From: Granulosicoccus sp964435305
Lineage (GTDB): Bacteria > Pseudomonadota > Gammaproteobacteria > Granulosicoccales > Granulosicoccaceae
Length of the DNA: 64,000 nt
Direction of reading: 5' to 3'
Assembly: GCA_964435305.1 (NCBI GenBank)
Contig: CAYSZH010000001.1
Span: 1 to 64,000, forward strand
Shown here one piece after another: positions 26,827 to 35,621 of this stretch; position 1 is the stretch's first letter; every line of letters begins with the position of its first letter. Made by a program: the position numbers and the translations under genes. The notes under the pieces are model-generated. The model searched no databases. It had not been told where the DNA came from and saw only the letters and a list, made by a program, of their open reading frames with translations.

Positions 26827-27477
26827 TCACAGCAACCCCAAGTCAAGCAGCTGTACGGTGGCGGTGCTCAACGCTAATGGTGTGTGCGTGGTAAAGACCA
26901 TGGCACCACCTGAAGCCAAATGAGTATCCATCGCATTGCTTACCCACTGATGCCCAGCCTTGTCGAGCGAGGTTAAGGGTTCATCCAACACCCACAGCGT
27001 CGCTTTTTGCAATTTTAGCCTGGCTAATGCCACTCGCCGCTGTTGACCTGCAGATAATTTGTTGCAGGTGATGGTTGCTTTTTCTGCAATGCCAAGCTCG
27101 TCTAGCACAGCAATGATGGCTTGGCTGGTATCGGTTTCAACGTCAGCCTGCCCCATACTGTCATTCAACTTCGTGTGGATAAGAAGGTTTTCTAATGGTG
27201 TAAGGGCAGCATTGATACCAGGCTTATGCCCGATATAAAGGAGCTCTTGATGAAATTGCTCACGAAAACGCAAAGTATCCTGATCGCGCCACAATACGTT
27301 GCCATCATCACTAAGCCCAATTCCACAGGCAATACGCAGCAAGGTGGTTTTACCACAACCGTTGGGGCCCAGCACTTGCACCACACCACCAGCATCGAGC
27401 GAAAAACTCAAATCATTGATAAGTAACACTTCACCACGCCAAACGCTAATGTTGTTTAACTTTAACAGTACACTCAT
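26827..27477 (-). CDS. ccmA: ABC ATPase CcmA
   Basis: A 216-residue ATP-binding subunit. Walker A is GPNGCGKTTLLR (about 38-49), the ABC signature is LSAGQQRRVALA, and Walker B is LWVLDEPLTSLD with a following switch histidine in FTTHTPL. ATP hydrolysis by CcmA drives release of haem-loaded CcmE from CcmC. It is probably the first ccm gene of the transcript, 9 bases after the DUF1285 gene, which may be the real leader gene. Confidence 0.95.
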   Translation of the reverse strand: MSVLLKLNNISVWRGEVLLINDLSFSLDAGGVVQVLGPNGCGKTTLLRIACGIGLSDDGNVLWRDQDTLRFREQFHQELLYIGHKPGINAALTPLENLLIHTKLNDSMGQADVETDTSQAIIAVLDELGIAEKATITCNKLSAGQQRRVALARLKLQKATLWVLDEPLTSLDKAGHQWVSNAMDTHLASGGAMVFTTHTPLALSTATVQLLDLGLL

Positions 27478-27486
27478 GGCGCAGCC

Positions 27487-28038
27487 TTAACTCTCTGCCA
27501 AGGGTAAGAAGCTACCCTGACTATAAACACCATGCTCATTGTTCTCTTGTACCAGCAATTGTGCAAGGTCCATAAAAACGGTACGAGAAATCAGTGCACG
27601 TAGTTTATCTCGCACATGGATATAAGGTGAAGGTTCGCCACCAGCCCGAGTGTATTCCACTGATAAAGGGTGATCTGCTCCCGCGATCACTTGCTCGTCA
27701 AGGTTTGTAGTGAACACCAAAGTCTGATCTATACCCACTCCATTAATATCCATCAATACCGCTGTAAAGGGAGCATCTTCAACTTGTATGCGTAAGCGCT
27801 CATGCGGTGTGACAAGATAAGTGTGTCCGTCGTCATCAGAACGCAGCACAGTCGAAAACAGCTTAACCATGCGCTTACGCTGAATAAGCGAGCCTTTGTA
27901 GAACCAATCACCGTTCCGAGCAATTAGCATATCGATATCAGCGGTGCGCTCTGGGTGCCACAAATGCACCGGAGGATGATCGGTATCGGCAATCGCTAAC
28001 TGGAGCGATTCTAGTTGCTGATCGGATACCGTGCTCAT
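27487..28038 (-). CDS. DUF1285 protein
   Basis: A 183-residue cytoplasmic protein with the DUF1285 pattern: PPVHLWHPERTADIDMLIAR, then GDWFYKGSLIQRKRMVKLFS and TPHERLRIQVEDAPF. The family is widespread in gammaproteobacteria; its function is not known. It stands 9 bases before ccmA and 40 bases after the acetoacetyl-CoA synthetase gene, all on one strand, so it may belong to either unit. Confidence 0.88.
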   Translation of the reverse strand: MSTVSDQQLESLQLAIADTDHPPVHLWHPERTADIDMLIARNGDWFYKGSLIQRKRMVKLFSTVLRSDDDGHTYLVTPHERLRIQVEDAPFTAVLMDINGVGIDQTLVFTTNLDEQVIAGADHPLSVEYTRAGGEPSPYIHVRDKLRALISRTVFMDLAQLLVQENNEHGVYSQGSFLPLAES

Positions 28039-28078
28039 TGCGTACTCAAATTAGCGTAATAAAACTAGTGTAATCAAT

Positions 28079-30031
28079 TTACGTCTGTAGCTCAGCCCGA
28101 TTTTCAAAATGTGATAATGCTTCCGGATTGGCTAGCGCATCTACATTCTCAACCTTCTCTCCGTGAATAATTTTTCTCACCGCTAATTCTACAATTTTGC
28201 CACTGCGAGTTCTGGGGATGTCTGCCACTTGCACAACGCGAGCAGGCACATGCCGTGGCGTGGTTTGTTCACGAATATACACCTGCAATCGTTTAGTTAA
28301 GTCGGCGTCGAGCGTAACACCTTCTCTGAGCCTGACAAACAACACCACACGCACATCGTTGTCCCATTGCTGCCCCACCACCAGCGCCTCTAGTACATCA
28401 TCAAATTTTTCCACTTGACGATAAATCTCTGCAGTACCAATGCGCACACCGCCAGGGTTTAGCACTGCATCTGAACGGCCAAAAATGACCATCCCAGCAT
28501 TATCAGTAATGCTGATGTAATCGCCGTGACACCATGTATTGTCAAAGCGATTAAAGTACGCATCGTGATAACGCGAGCCATTATCGTCTTTAAAAAACCC
28601 AATGGGCATACAGGGAAACGGCTGAGCACACACAAGTTCCCCTTTCTCGCCAACAGGCAACGCTTTTCCATCGTCCCCATAAGCCTGCACATCAAGACCA
28701 AGCCCGATACATTGCAACTCACCACGATAAACAGGCAATGCAGGATTACCTAAGGCAAAACAGGAAATGATATCAGTGCCACCAGACATAGATGAAAGGC
28801 ACACATCTGCTTTGATATCTGAATACACATAGTCAAAGCTTTCTGGCACTAAAGGGGAGCCCGTGGATAGCACACTTTTTAATGCACTTAATTCATGTGT
28901 TTTTACAGGTTTAATATCAGCCTTATTACAGGCATCAATAAATTTTGCTGACGTTCCAAGGTAATGCATACCAGTGCTATCTGCATAGTCAAAAAGCACG
29001 TTGCCATCTGGATAAAATGGAGAACCGTCAAACAACAATAATGTGGCTTCACTGGCAAGACCCGAGATAAGCCAGTTCCACATCATCCAGCCACAGGTGG
29101 TGAAAAAGAACAGTTTTTCATCTGGCTGCACACCGACATGAAACTGATGTTCTTTTACATGCTGCAACAGCGTACCACCTGCACCGTGCACAATACACTT
29201 TGGTTTTCCCGTGGTGCCAGAACTGAACATGATAAATAGCGGGTGATCAAATGGCAGCGGGTCGCACTGTAATGGGAGGTTTAATCCATCGTCTGCCCAG
29301 TCTGCAAATGCAACCGATTTGCTCGCAGCCGCCACGGACAAACTGCCCTGACCGATATAATCCACCACCACAATTTTGGTTAGAGAATTAAGTGATGCCG
29401 ATAGCTCGCTAACCAGTCCCAGCGAATCATGTTGCTTGCCGTTGTAGTGATATCCATCGGCGGTAAAGAGTACTTTGGGTTCAATTTGGCCAAAGCGATC
29501 GAGAACGCCATTGATCCCAAAATCTGGAGAGCAAGACGACCATACAGCCCCAATGCTCGCCGCCGCTAAAGCCGCGACTATAGCTTCTGGCATATTGGGC
29601 AAAAAACCTGCAACACGATCACCTGCTACCACACCCTCGTTTCGCAACATGCGACCAACAGATGCAACCTGTGCATTAAGCGCTTCCCAAGACAGTGAGC
29701 GCTTGCTGCCATTTTCGCTCCGAAACACAATGGCGGTGCTGGCATCGTTGCGCCTTAACAGATTATCGGTGTAATTAAGTGATGCATCGGGAAACCATTT
29801 GGCACCGGGCATAGCCTGTGGATTAAGCCGTACTCGTTCCCCTCGATTGCTTGCACGCACACCGGTAAAATCCCAAACAGCCACCCAAAAATCATCCATG
29901 CTGGAGACAGACCAGGCGTGCAACTGAGCGTAGTTTTCTAGCGACAGGCTGTGCCGTTCATTAACAAAGAGACGAAACCGTTCTACAGGTGTTGTATCAG
30001 CCATGCTCGGCTTCCACATTAATTCAACCAT
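28079..30031 (-). CDS. Acetoacetyl-CoA synthetase
   Basis: An adenylate-forming enzyme of 650 residues, the normal length for this family. It has the P-loop SSGTTGKPKCIVHGAGGTLL, the acetoacetyl-CoA synthetase block TTCGWMMWNWL, the hinge GRSDAVLNPGGVRIGTAEIY and the A10 motif RTRSGKIVE with the adenylation lysine. The reaction is acetoacetate + ATP + CoA to acetoacetyl-CoA. The N-terminal MWKPS block (from 30019) is the family start; ATGs at 30031, 30019 and 30004 are in frame. The first lies in the last copy of a 16-bp tandem repeat that runs into the assembly gap, and no clear ribosome site is visible there. A neighbouring thioesterase suggests acyl-CoA metabolism. Confidence 0.9.
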   Translation of the reverse strand: MVELMWKPSMADTTPVERFRLFVNERHSLSLENYAQLHAWSVSSMDDFWVAVWDFTGVRASNRGERVRLNPQAMPGAKWFPDASLNYTDNLLRRNDASTAIVFRSENGSKRSLSWEALNAQVASVGRMLRNEGVVAGDRVAGFLPNMPEAIVAALAAASIGAVWSSCSPDFGINGVLDRFGQIEPKVLFTADGYHYNGKQHDSLGLVSELSASLNSLTKIVVVDYIGQGSLSVAAASKSVAFADWADDGLNLPLQCDPLPFDHPLFIMFSSGTTGKPKCIVHGAGGTLLQHVKEHQFHVGVQPDEKLFFFTTCGWMMWNWLISGLASEATLLLFDGSPFYPDGNVLFDYADSTGMHYLGTSAKFIDACNKADIKPVKTHELSALKSVLSTGSPLVPESFDYVYSDIKADVCLSSMSGGTDIISCFALGNPALPVYRGELQCIGLGLDVQAYGDDGKALPVGEKGELVCAQPFPCMPIGFFKDDNGSRYHDAYFNRFDNTWCHGDYISITDNAGMVIFGRSDAVLNPGGVRIGTAEIYRQVEKFDDVLEALVVGQQWDNDVRVVLFVRLREGVTLDADLTKRLQVYIREQTTPRHVPARVVQVADIPRTRSGKIVELAVRKIIHGEKVENVDALANPEALSHFENRAELQT

Positions 30032-30181
30032 GAGACAATTCAACCATGANNNNNNNNNNNNNNNNNNNNNNNNNNNNNNNNNNNNNNNNNNNNNNNNNNN
30101 NNNNNNNNNNNNNNNNNNNNNNNNNNNNNNNNNNNNNNNNNNNNNNNNNAATTCAACCATGAGACAATTCAACCATGACAA
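30021..30181. repeat. 16-bp tandem repeat interrupted by the assembly gap
   Basis: The unit AATTCAACCATGAGAC stands once in full and once in 13 bases left of the gap (30021-30049) and again, once in full and once nearly so, right of it (30150-30181). A decayed copy follows, near 30182. Read on the minus strand each unit supplies an ATG followed by GTT GAA. Since 16 is not a multiple of 3, successive ATGs fall in different frames. The true copy number is hidden by the gap. Confidence 0.85.
30050..30149. other. Assembly gap of 100 N
   Basis: Exactly 100 ambiguous bases, a conventional placeholder length, with the same tandem repeat on both sides. The true length is therefore unknown. Confidence 0.97.
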
Positions 30182-30261
30182 ATTTCAACCATTAGAAAAT
30201 TTATATGTACCAATTTACCAAGCACTAACGTACTTACCGCAAAGGCGACTATTCGAAGGTA

Positions 30262-30708
30262 TTAACCATGTGGAGTTCTGTCTAGCTGTCCATCAAGATC
30301 ACGAATAGCACGTGGCTGCCCTTGATCATCAAGTGCCACAAACGTAAATAGACCTTCGGTGACCTTAACGGCATTTTCAACCCGGCGACGACGCACCCAG
30401 GTTTCAACTAAAACGGTAATGGAGGTTGTGCCGATGCTGTTGGTTGCACAATAGCAGCTCACCTCATCACCAACGTACACCGGCAAATGAAACTGCATTG
30501 CCGTGATCGCAACAGTCGCAACCCGCCCCTGGGCAATATAGAAAGCATGGCTGCCGCCAGCCAAATCCATTTGCGACAAAATCCAGCCACCAAAGATATC
30601 ACCGGCTGGGTTGGTATCGGCTGGCATGGCAATGGTCCGCATCGAAGGCGGCGTTTTGGATTGATCAATTACAGCTGTTGGCGTCTCGGACATAGCAAAA
30701 TCGGGCAT
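30262..30708 (-). CDS. Hot-dog-fold acyl-CoA thioesterase (YciA family)
   Basis: A 148-residue thioesterase. The family hallmark reads M-P-A-D-T-N-P-A-G-D-I-F-G-G-W, in which the Asn and the following Asp take part in catalysis, then ILSQMDLAGG and the central strand segment VATVAITAMQFHLPVYVGDEV. It hydrolyses acyl-CoA to free acid and CoA; chain-length preference is not visible. A second in-frame ATG five codons on is an alternative start. It precedes the acetoacetyl-CoA synthetase gene on the same strand, with the repeat tract between them. Confidence 0.9.
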   Translation of the reverse strand: MPDFAMSETPTAVIDQSKTPPSMRTIAMPADTNPAGDIFGGWILSQMDLAGGSHAFYIAQGRVATVAITAMQFHLPVYVGDEVSCYCATNSIGTTSITVLVETWVRRRRVENAVKVTEGLFTFVALDDQGQPRAIRDLDGQLDRTPHG

Positions 30709-30871
30709 TTAGAGTCATCGTACTGCCTACGTTCTTCGACAACGGTACCGTCTAGGCAAGGCTTCAGCATGTGGCGGGCCGAGCAATTCAAGACGGTCGT
30801 GCGCTTGAGAATCTCGGCAAACTTATGCAATTTTACCTGAAGAGACACATCAGCGGGGTCTGTTGCGCAGT

Positions 30872-31579
30872 TTATGTTTGCGAAACCTCAGCCACCAGAA
30901 TATAACCAGCCCCATAAACCGTCTTAATTATCCTGGATTCTTTTGACGGGTCACGTAATTTATTTCGAAGCCGGGACACTCGCACATCAATGGCTCTATC
31001 AAATGACAGTTCATCGCTGCGATCTCCCAGCTGCTCGCGAATATAATCTCGTGTGATGAGTCTATTGGGGCGCTTTAGAAACACTTCTAATAAAGCGGCT
31101 TCACTTGCAGAAACAGGCACCTTTTCACCATCACTATCGGTCAGTGTATATTTTGAAAAATCGACTCTCCACCCAGCGAATGTAAATAGTTTTTCTTCGG
31201 TTTCACTAGTTTTAGATTGCTTCCTTCTCAACAAAGCCCTTACCCTTGCGACAAGTTCGGGCACTTCAAAGGGTTTTGTAAGGTAGTCGTCTGCACCAAG
31301 CTCCAAACCCACAATCCTGTCAGATAAACTGGAACGCGCTGATACCACCAGCACATTGGTATCATAATTCGTCACGACCTGACTCAGCATACTCAGACCA
31401 TCTTTATCAGGCAACCCTAAATCGAGTATGCAAAGCTCTGGATTCCAATGCGCCATATCTTTCTCAAATTCTTCAGCTAAGCCATAACTTCTTACGGCAT
31501 AGCCTACCTCGAGTAACGCAGCTTCAATCACTTGCTGAACATCAATAGAATCTTCTAATATTGAAATGCGCACATTCAT
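30872..31579 (-). CDS. OmpR-family response regulator
   Basis: A 235-residue two-domain regulator. The receiver has the acidic pair in ILEDS, Asp54 as phospho-acceptor in LCILDLGLPDKDG, and the lysine of LTKPF. A winged-helix domain (about 130-232) ends with the typical VSRLRNKLRD and IKTVYGAGYIL. It overlaps the stop of the sensor kinase gene by 4 bases, which marks a co-translated pair. The targets may include the divergent ligase-transporter operon, since the pair lies next to it; this is inference. Confidence 0.93.
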   Translation of the reverse strand: MNVRISILEDSIDVQQVIEAALLEVGYAVRSYGLAEEFEKDMAHWNPELCILDLGLPDKDGLSMLSQVVTNYDTNVLVVSARSSLSDRIVGLELGADDYLTKPFEVPELVARVRALLRRKQSKTSETEEKLFTFAGWRVDFSKYTLTDSDGEKVPVSASEAALLEVFLKRPNRLITRDYIREQLGDRSDELSFDRAIDVRVSRLRNKLRDPSKESRIIKTVYGAGYILVAEVSQT

Positions 31580-33501
31580 ACGTGAAGCCTGCTAAGGGCA
31601 AGGTCCAGCGATTCAAACTCAAACGGCTTTGGCAAAACGCTGAATTGCTCTAGTGCTTGTTTATGCCTTGGGTCGGTTAACGGCAATCCTGTTATTATCA
31701 GTTTTGGTATATCCTTCGGTACTTGGGTTGCTACATCTAAACCAGTACCCGAACAGCCTAAGTCAAGATCAGTCAGCACACACGAAATACCTGCAAGCTT
31801 TGCAAGCTTTAATGCCTCCTCCACGTTGCCAGCTTCTATCACCACTCGCCCTGTTCCACGAAGATACTCACTTAGCGAGGCCCTTAAACTATCATCATCA
31901 TCGACTAGCAATACGATCTGTTCGGTGGCGCTGTGTGTGGTTCTGTACGGTATGGTCATGACAACGTTTGCCCCACCTTTAGGGTTATTGGCTAAGTACA
32001 AATTGCCACCGCAGGTTTTAGCAAAATCAAAAGCAGACGTCAGGCCTAAGCCGCGACCAAACTTCCCCCCCTTTGTCGAAAAGAACGGATTTAATCCGTT
32101 ATTTAATGCATCTTTGGTAAATCCGGGGCCAGTATCGCTGACTCTAAATTCAAGCTCCCCAGCATCTGAAACCGCAATATTAATATCAACCCTGCAACTC
32201 TCAGTAGAGGCCTCGGATGCGTTTATAACTAAATTGAGCAACGCGTCCTGAACAAAGCCTGCATCGAACACCAGATTCTTATCTGGCACATCAATATTAA
32301 AGTTAAATTGCATATCGCTTGGAACAGCGGCTTTTGCAAGCTGTTGGAACGAGGAAAAAAAACCATTAACAGATACAGCCGTTGCTTCGATCTCTCTTTG
32401 GTCTTCAATGAGGTTCAGGCTTTTGACAAGCTCCGCGCCACGCTGAGTTGCGGCCTTTATGGTTTCGCATATCTCTACAAGTTCAGGATTATTTTTGGCA
32501 TGCTTTTCCAATTTATTTCTCTGCCCCATGATAATGGTTAATAAGTTAGAAAAGTCGTGTGACATTGAAGATGTGAGCTGAGCCGCTAATGTTCTTCTTC
32601 GTACGTGGGCCAAAGCACGACGTGCTTTAACTTCTTCTGTGACATCGGTCGATAATATGTAAGCACCACCAACTGTGTTGTCTTCACGAAAATCGGGCGA
32701 CATCGCCAAGCGCACAACCCTACCTGAACTTTCATCAGTAAAAGTGGTAACGGCTTCTTGCCCATCCATAGCACTTTGAAAACAGTTATCAATGTGCGCG
32801 GCATTGGATTCGCTCAAGGCATCCAGCACATCTCGATATTTATGGCCAACAATCGACCCCTTCGCCAAGGGCAATACGCGATGCAGGCGACCGTTGGAAT
32901 GGGTGTAAACACCAGCTGTGTCAACGTGCGCAATGTGGGCTGGAGCCATACGGTTTATTAAGTCTAATCGGCTACGGCTTTCTAATAACTCTTTTTGCGT
33001 GGCTTCCAATGCTCGAACGCTGGCAGTCATTTCTCTATTAGACTTTTCCAATTCCGTTGATCTTTCAAGCAGTTGATTGGACAAACCCATTGCCTCAGAC
33101 TTTATGTTTGCCTCCTGGCGTTTAACATCCGTAATATCGGTATAGACTGCTATCCATCCGCCAGCATCGAGCGGGCATCCTTCGACGGCGATGGTTGTGC
33201 CATCGGCACGGGTTCGCTCAAAGTAGTGGGGCTCAAATACTCTTGCAAGCGCAACTTTTTCGGCGACAAAGTCTTCTATCGATTTATCTAAATCGCCGTA
33301 CTCTCCTCTGCTTGCCATGACAGTTAAAACGCGGCCAAAATCGACACCTGGTTTCATCAATTCATCGGGCAGCCCAAATAATGTCTGAAATCGGTCATTC
33401 GCATGCACCAACTTAAGCTCTTGATCGTGAATGGAGATTGCCTGACTGATCAGGTTAAGGCCAGCCTGGATCATTGCCAAATCTGTGTGCTGCTGCGACA
33501 T
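31576..33501 (-). CDS. Soluble PAS-PAS hybrid histidine kinase with C-terminal receiver
   Basis: A 641-residue protein without a membrane segment. Two PAS regions (about 10-125 and 175-295) are joined by a coiled coil (about 130-175). The kinase part has His315 in S-S-M-S-H-D-F-S-N-L-L, the variant seen in HisKA-4-type kinases such as NtrY/FixL relatives, with an ATPase N box (QDALLNLVINASEA), DTGPGF and KFGRGLGL. A receiver follows (about 515-641), with VLLVDDDDSLR, Asp in CVLTDLDLG, and lysine in LPKPF. Cytoplasmic sensing of a metabolite or redox state by the PAS domains is likely. It is divergent from the acyl-CoA ligase gene, 155 bases away. Confidence 0.9.
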   Translation of the reverse strand: MSQQHTDLAMIQAGLNLISQAISIHDQELKLVHANDRFQTLFGLPDELMKPGVDFGRVLTVMASRGEYGDLDKSIEDFVAEKVALARVFEPHYFERTRADGTTIAVEGCPLDAGGWIAVYTDITDVKRQEANIKSEAMGLSNQLLERSTELEKSNREMTASVRALEATQKELLESRSRLDLINRMAPAHIAHVDTAGVYTHSNGRLHRVLPLAKGSIVGHKYRDVLDALSESNAAHIDNCFQSAMDGQEAVTTFTDESSGRVVRLAMSPDFREDNTVGGAYILSTDVTEEVKARRALAHVRRRTLAAQLTSSMSHDFSNLLTIIMGQRNKLEKHAKNNPELVEICETIKAATQRGAELVKSLNLIEDQREIEATAVSVNGFFSSFQQLAKAAVPSDMQFNFNIDVPDKNLVFDAGFVQDALLNLVINASEASTESCRVDINIAVSDAGELEFRVSDTGPGFTKDALNNGLNPFFSTKGGKFGRGLGLTSAFDFAKTCGGNLYLANNPKGGANVVMTIPYRTTHSATEQIVLLVDDDDSLRASLSEYLRGTGRVVIEAGNVEEALKLAKLAGISCVLTDLDLGCSGTGLDVATQVPKDIPKLIITGLPLTDPRHKQALEQFSVLPKPFEFESLDLALSRLHV

Positions 33502-33544
33502 TATTTCTGACCTGGATACATTTTGTTAGGATTCAGACAATTTT

Positions 33545-33574
33545 TTGAACAGGTTCTCTGAGATACTGTAATAA
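33545..33574 (+). promoter_or_regulatory. Candidate promoter of the ligase-LIV transporter operon
   Basis: TTGAAC and TAATAA are spaced by 18 bases and lie about 80 bases before the ATG at 33657. Neither hexamer is perfect. Confidence 0.35.
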
Positions 33575-33588
33575 ATCGGCCACCTTAG

Positions 33589-33632
33589 TGTAGGCTGGAA
33601 AAATATCAGCCGCCTACAGATAGGCTGGAATA
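33589..33632. promoter_or_regulatory. Repeat-inverted-repeat motif, possible operator
   Basis: TAGGCTGGAA occurs at 33591-33600 and again at 33621-33630, exactly 30 bases apart, close to three turns of the helix. Between them CAGCCGCCTACA (33607-33618) is an imperfect inverted copy of the same motif (TGTAGGCTG). It lies just downstream of the candidate promoter, a usual place for a regulator site. Confidence 0.4.
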
Positions 33633-33656
33633 TACAGAGCCATTGGAGAAGAGTAT

Positions 33657-35621
33657 ATGACGGTTACACCGTCTGCGGCACCCGATTTGGTGTCTTTACC
33701 TATGTTGTTATCACTTAACGTGAAGCGCTTTGGTTCACGCACTGCCTACCGCGAAAAAGAATTCGGTATTTGGCAGACATGGAGCTGGGTCGACACCGAA
33801 AAAGAAGTGAACGCGCTGGCCTTAGGCTTTCTTGCGATTGGCGCAGAACGCGGCGACCGTATAGCCGTTGTAGGGCGTAATCGGCCTGCGCTTTATTGGG
33901 TTGGGCTTGCGGCTCAAAAAGCAGGTTGCGTACCTGTACCTCTCTACCAGGATGCTGCTCCCGAAGAAGTTGCCTATGCACTCCAGCATTCCAATGCGCG
34001 ATTTATCGTCGCTGGCGACCAAGAACAAATTGACAAAGTCATTGATGTTCAAGAACAGTTACCCAACATTCAAAAATTGATTTACCTAGATGGCCGTGGC
34101 CTACGCAAGTACGATCACAGTTCGCTAATTTCGTACAAAAATCTACAAGATCTTGGACGTGAAAAAGGTGACAAGGAAGAGCTCGCACTGCGCGAGTCAG
34201 AACTGGACTACGACAGCACCTGCGTCATACTTTATACATCAGGCACTACGAGCCAACCCAAAGGCGTTGTGCTCTCCAACAAAAACGTAATTGAAACTGC
34301 TAAAAATACCAGCGAATTCGATAGCCTAAGCCAAACAGAAGAAATCCTCGCATACCTGCCAATGGCGTGGGTTGGCGATTATATGTTCTCTGTGGCGCAG
34401 TCTATGTGGAACGGCTTCTGTGTCAACTGCCCAGAGTCCCAAGACACAATGCAATCAGATATGCGAGAAATTGGTCCTTCTTATTTCTTTGCGCCACCAC
34501 AGGTGTTTGAACGTCAACTCACATCAGTCATGATACGCATGGAGGATGCGAGTAAAATAAAAAAGAAGATGTTTCACCGCTTTATGGCCGTTGCAAAACG
34601 TGTGGGCCCAGCCCTACTCGATGGTGGCGATGTTAGTTTTGGCGACAAGTTGAAATATAAACTTGGACAGTACTTCGTATACGAACCTTTAAAAGATACA
34701 TTAGGTTGGCGACGAGTTCGTGTGGCCTACACGGCAGGTGAAGCAATTGGGCCAGAGCTATTTGAATTCTATCGCTCTTTAGGCATCAATTTAAAACAGC
34801 TCTATGGTCAAACCGAAGCCACCGTTTACATAACCCAACAAGAAGACGGAAATGTCAGGCCTGACACGGTGGGGGTACCCTCTCCCGAAGTTGAACTTAA
34901 AGTCGACGATTCAGGCGAAGTGTTTTATCGCTCACCGGGTGTGTTTGTTGAGTATTTAAATAATCCAGAGAGCACGGCCGAAACCAAAACTGAAGATGGG
35001 TGGGTCGCGACAGGGGATGCTGGCTTTATAGAAAGTAAAACGGGCCAGCTTCGCATAATCGATCGTATTAAAGACGTTGGCAAAATGGCGGACGGCTCTA
35101 TGTTTGCGCCCAAGTTTGTCGAAAACAAGTTAAAGTTTTACCCTGATATACTGGAAGCCGTGGTTTTTGGCGCAGGCCGAGATAAATGCTGTGCTTTTAT
35201 CAACATAGACCTCACCTCCGTAAGTAATTGGGCGGAACGCAATAATGTCGCCTATGCATCCTACCAAGAGCTATCTCAAAACCCGCAAGTACTCGACATA
35301 ATTCGAGGCTACGTTAAAGCGATTAACGAAAGCATCGCTCAAGATGAGATGTTGTCAGGCTGCCAGATCCATCGCTTCCTGGTTTTACACAAAGAACTAG
35401 ACCCTGATGATGGTGAAATGACTCGCACTCGAAAAGTGCGACGTGGCGTCATCAGTGAAAAATATGATGATTTGATCAGTGCGCTTTATAACGACTCAGA
35501 CAACATTTACACCGAAACTGAAGTCACCTACGAAGATGGACGCAAGGGCAAAATCTCCGCTACGCTGGATATAAGAGATGTTGATGTGTACCCAAGAACA
35601 GAAGCTGAGGCTGCGGCATGA
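33657..35621 (+). CDS. AMP-binding acyl-CoA ligase (long-chain/aryl type)
   Basis: A 654-residue adenylate-forming enzyme. The P-loop is ILYTSGTTSQPKGVVLSN (Gly-to-Ser at the sixth position), followed by the A5 motif YGQTEAT, the hinge RIIDRIKDVGKMADG and a C-terminal MTRTRKVRRG, where a lysine would serve adenylation. A start with TTGGAGAAG nine bases upstream of the ATG is well supported. It is the first gene of a seven-gene operon and overlaps livG-like by 4 bases. It would convert the imported acid to its CoA ester. The chain type (fatty, branched or aromatic) is not decided by the sequence. Confidence 0.9.
   Translation: MTVTPSAAPDLVSLPMLLSLNVKRFGSRTAYREKEFGIWQTWSWVDTEKEVNALALGFLAIGAERGDRIAVVGRNRPALYWVGLAAQKAGCVPVPLYQDAAPEEVAYALQHSNARFIVAGDQEQIDKVIDVQEQLPNIQKLIYLDGRGLRKYDHSSLISYKNLQDLGREKGDKEELALRESELDYDSTCVILYTSGTTSQPKGVVLSNKNVIETAKNTSEFDSLSQTEEILAYLPMAWVGDYMFSVAQSMWNGFCVNCPESQDTMQSDMREIGPSYFFAPPQVFERQLTSVMIRMEDASKIKKKMFHRFMAVAKRVGPALLDGGDVSFGDKLKYKLGQYFVYEPLKDTLGWRRVRVAYTAGEAIGPELFEFYRSLGINLKQLYGQTEATVYITQQEDGNVRPDTVGVPSPEVELKVDDSGEVFYRSPGVFVEYLNNPESTAETKTEDGWVATGDAGFIESKTGQLRIIDRIKDVGKMADGSMFAPKFVENKLKFYPDILEAVVFGAGRDKCCAFINIDLTSVSNWAERNNVAYASYQELSQNPQVLDIIRGYVKAINESIAQDEMLSGCQIHRFLVLHKELDPDDGEMTRTRKVRRGVISEKYDDLISALYNDSDNIYTETEVTYEDGRKGKISATLDIRDVDVYPRTEAEAAA

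Noticed and set aside
30050..30149. A 700-codon frame running through the gap
   Set aside because: It depends on unknown bases and on repeat-derived codons; the enzyme begins with the block at 30019-30031.
30021..30181. Possible CRISPR-like repeat
   Set aside because: The units are adjacent with no spacers and only 16 bases long; no cas gene is near.
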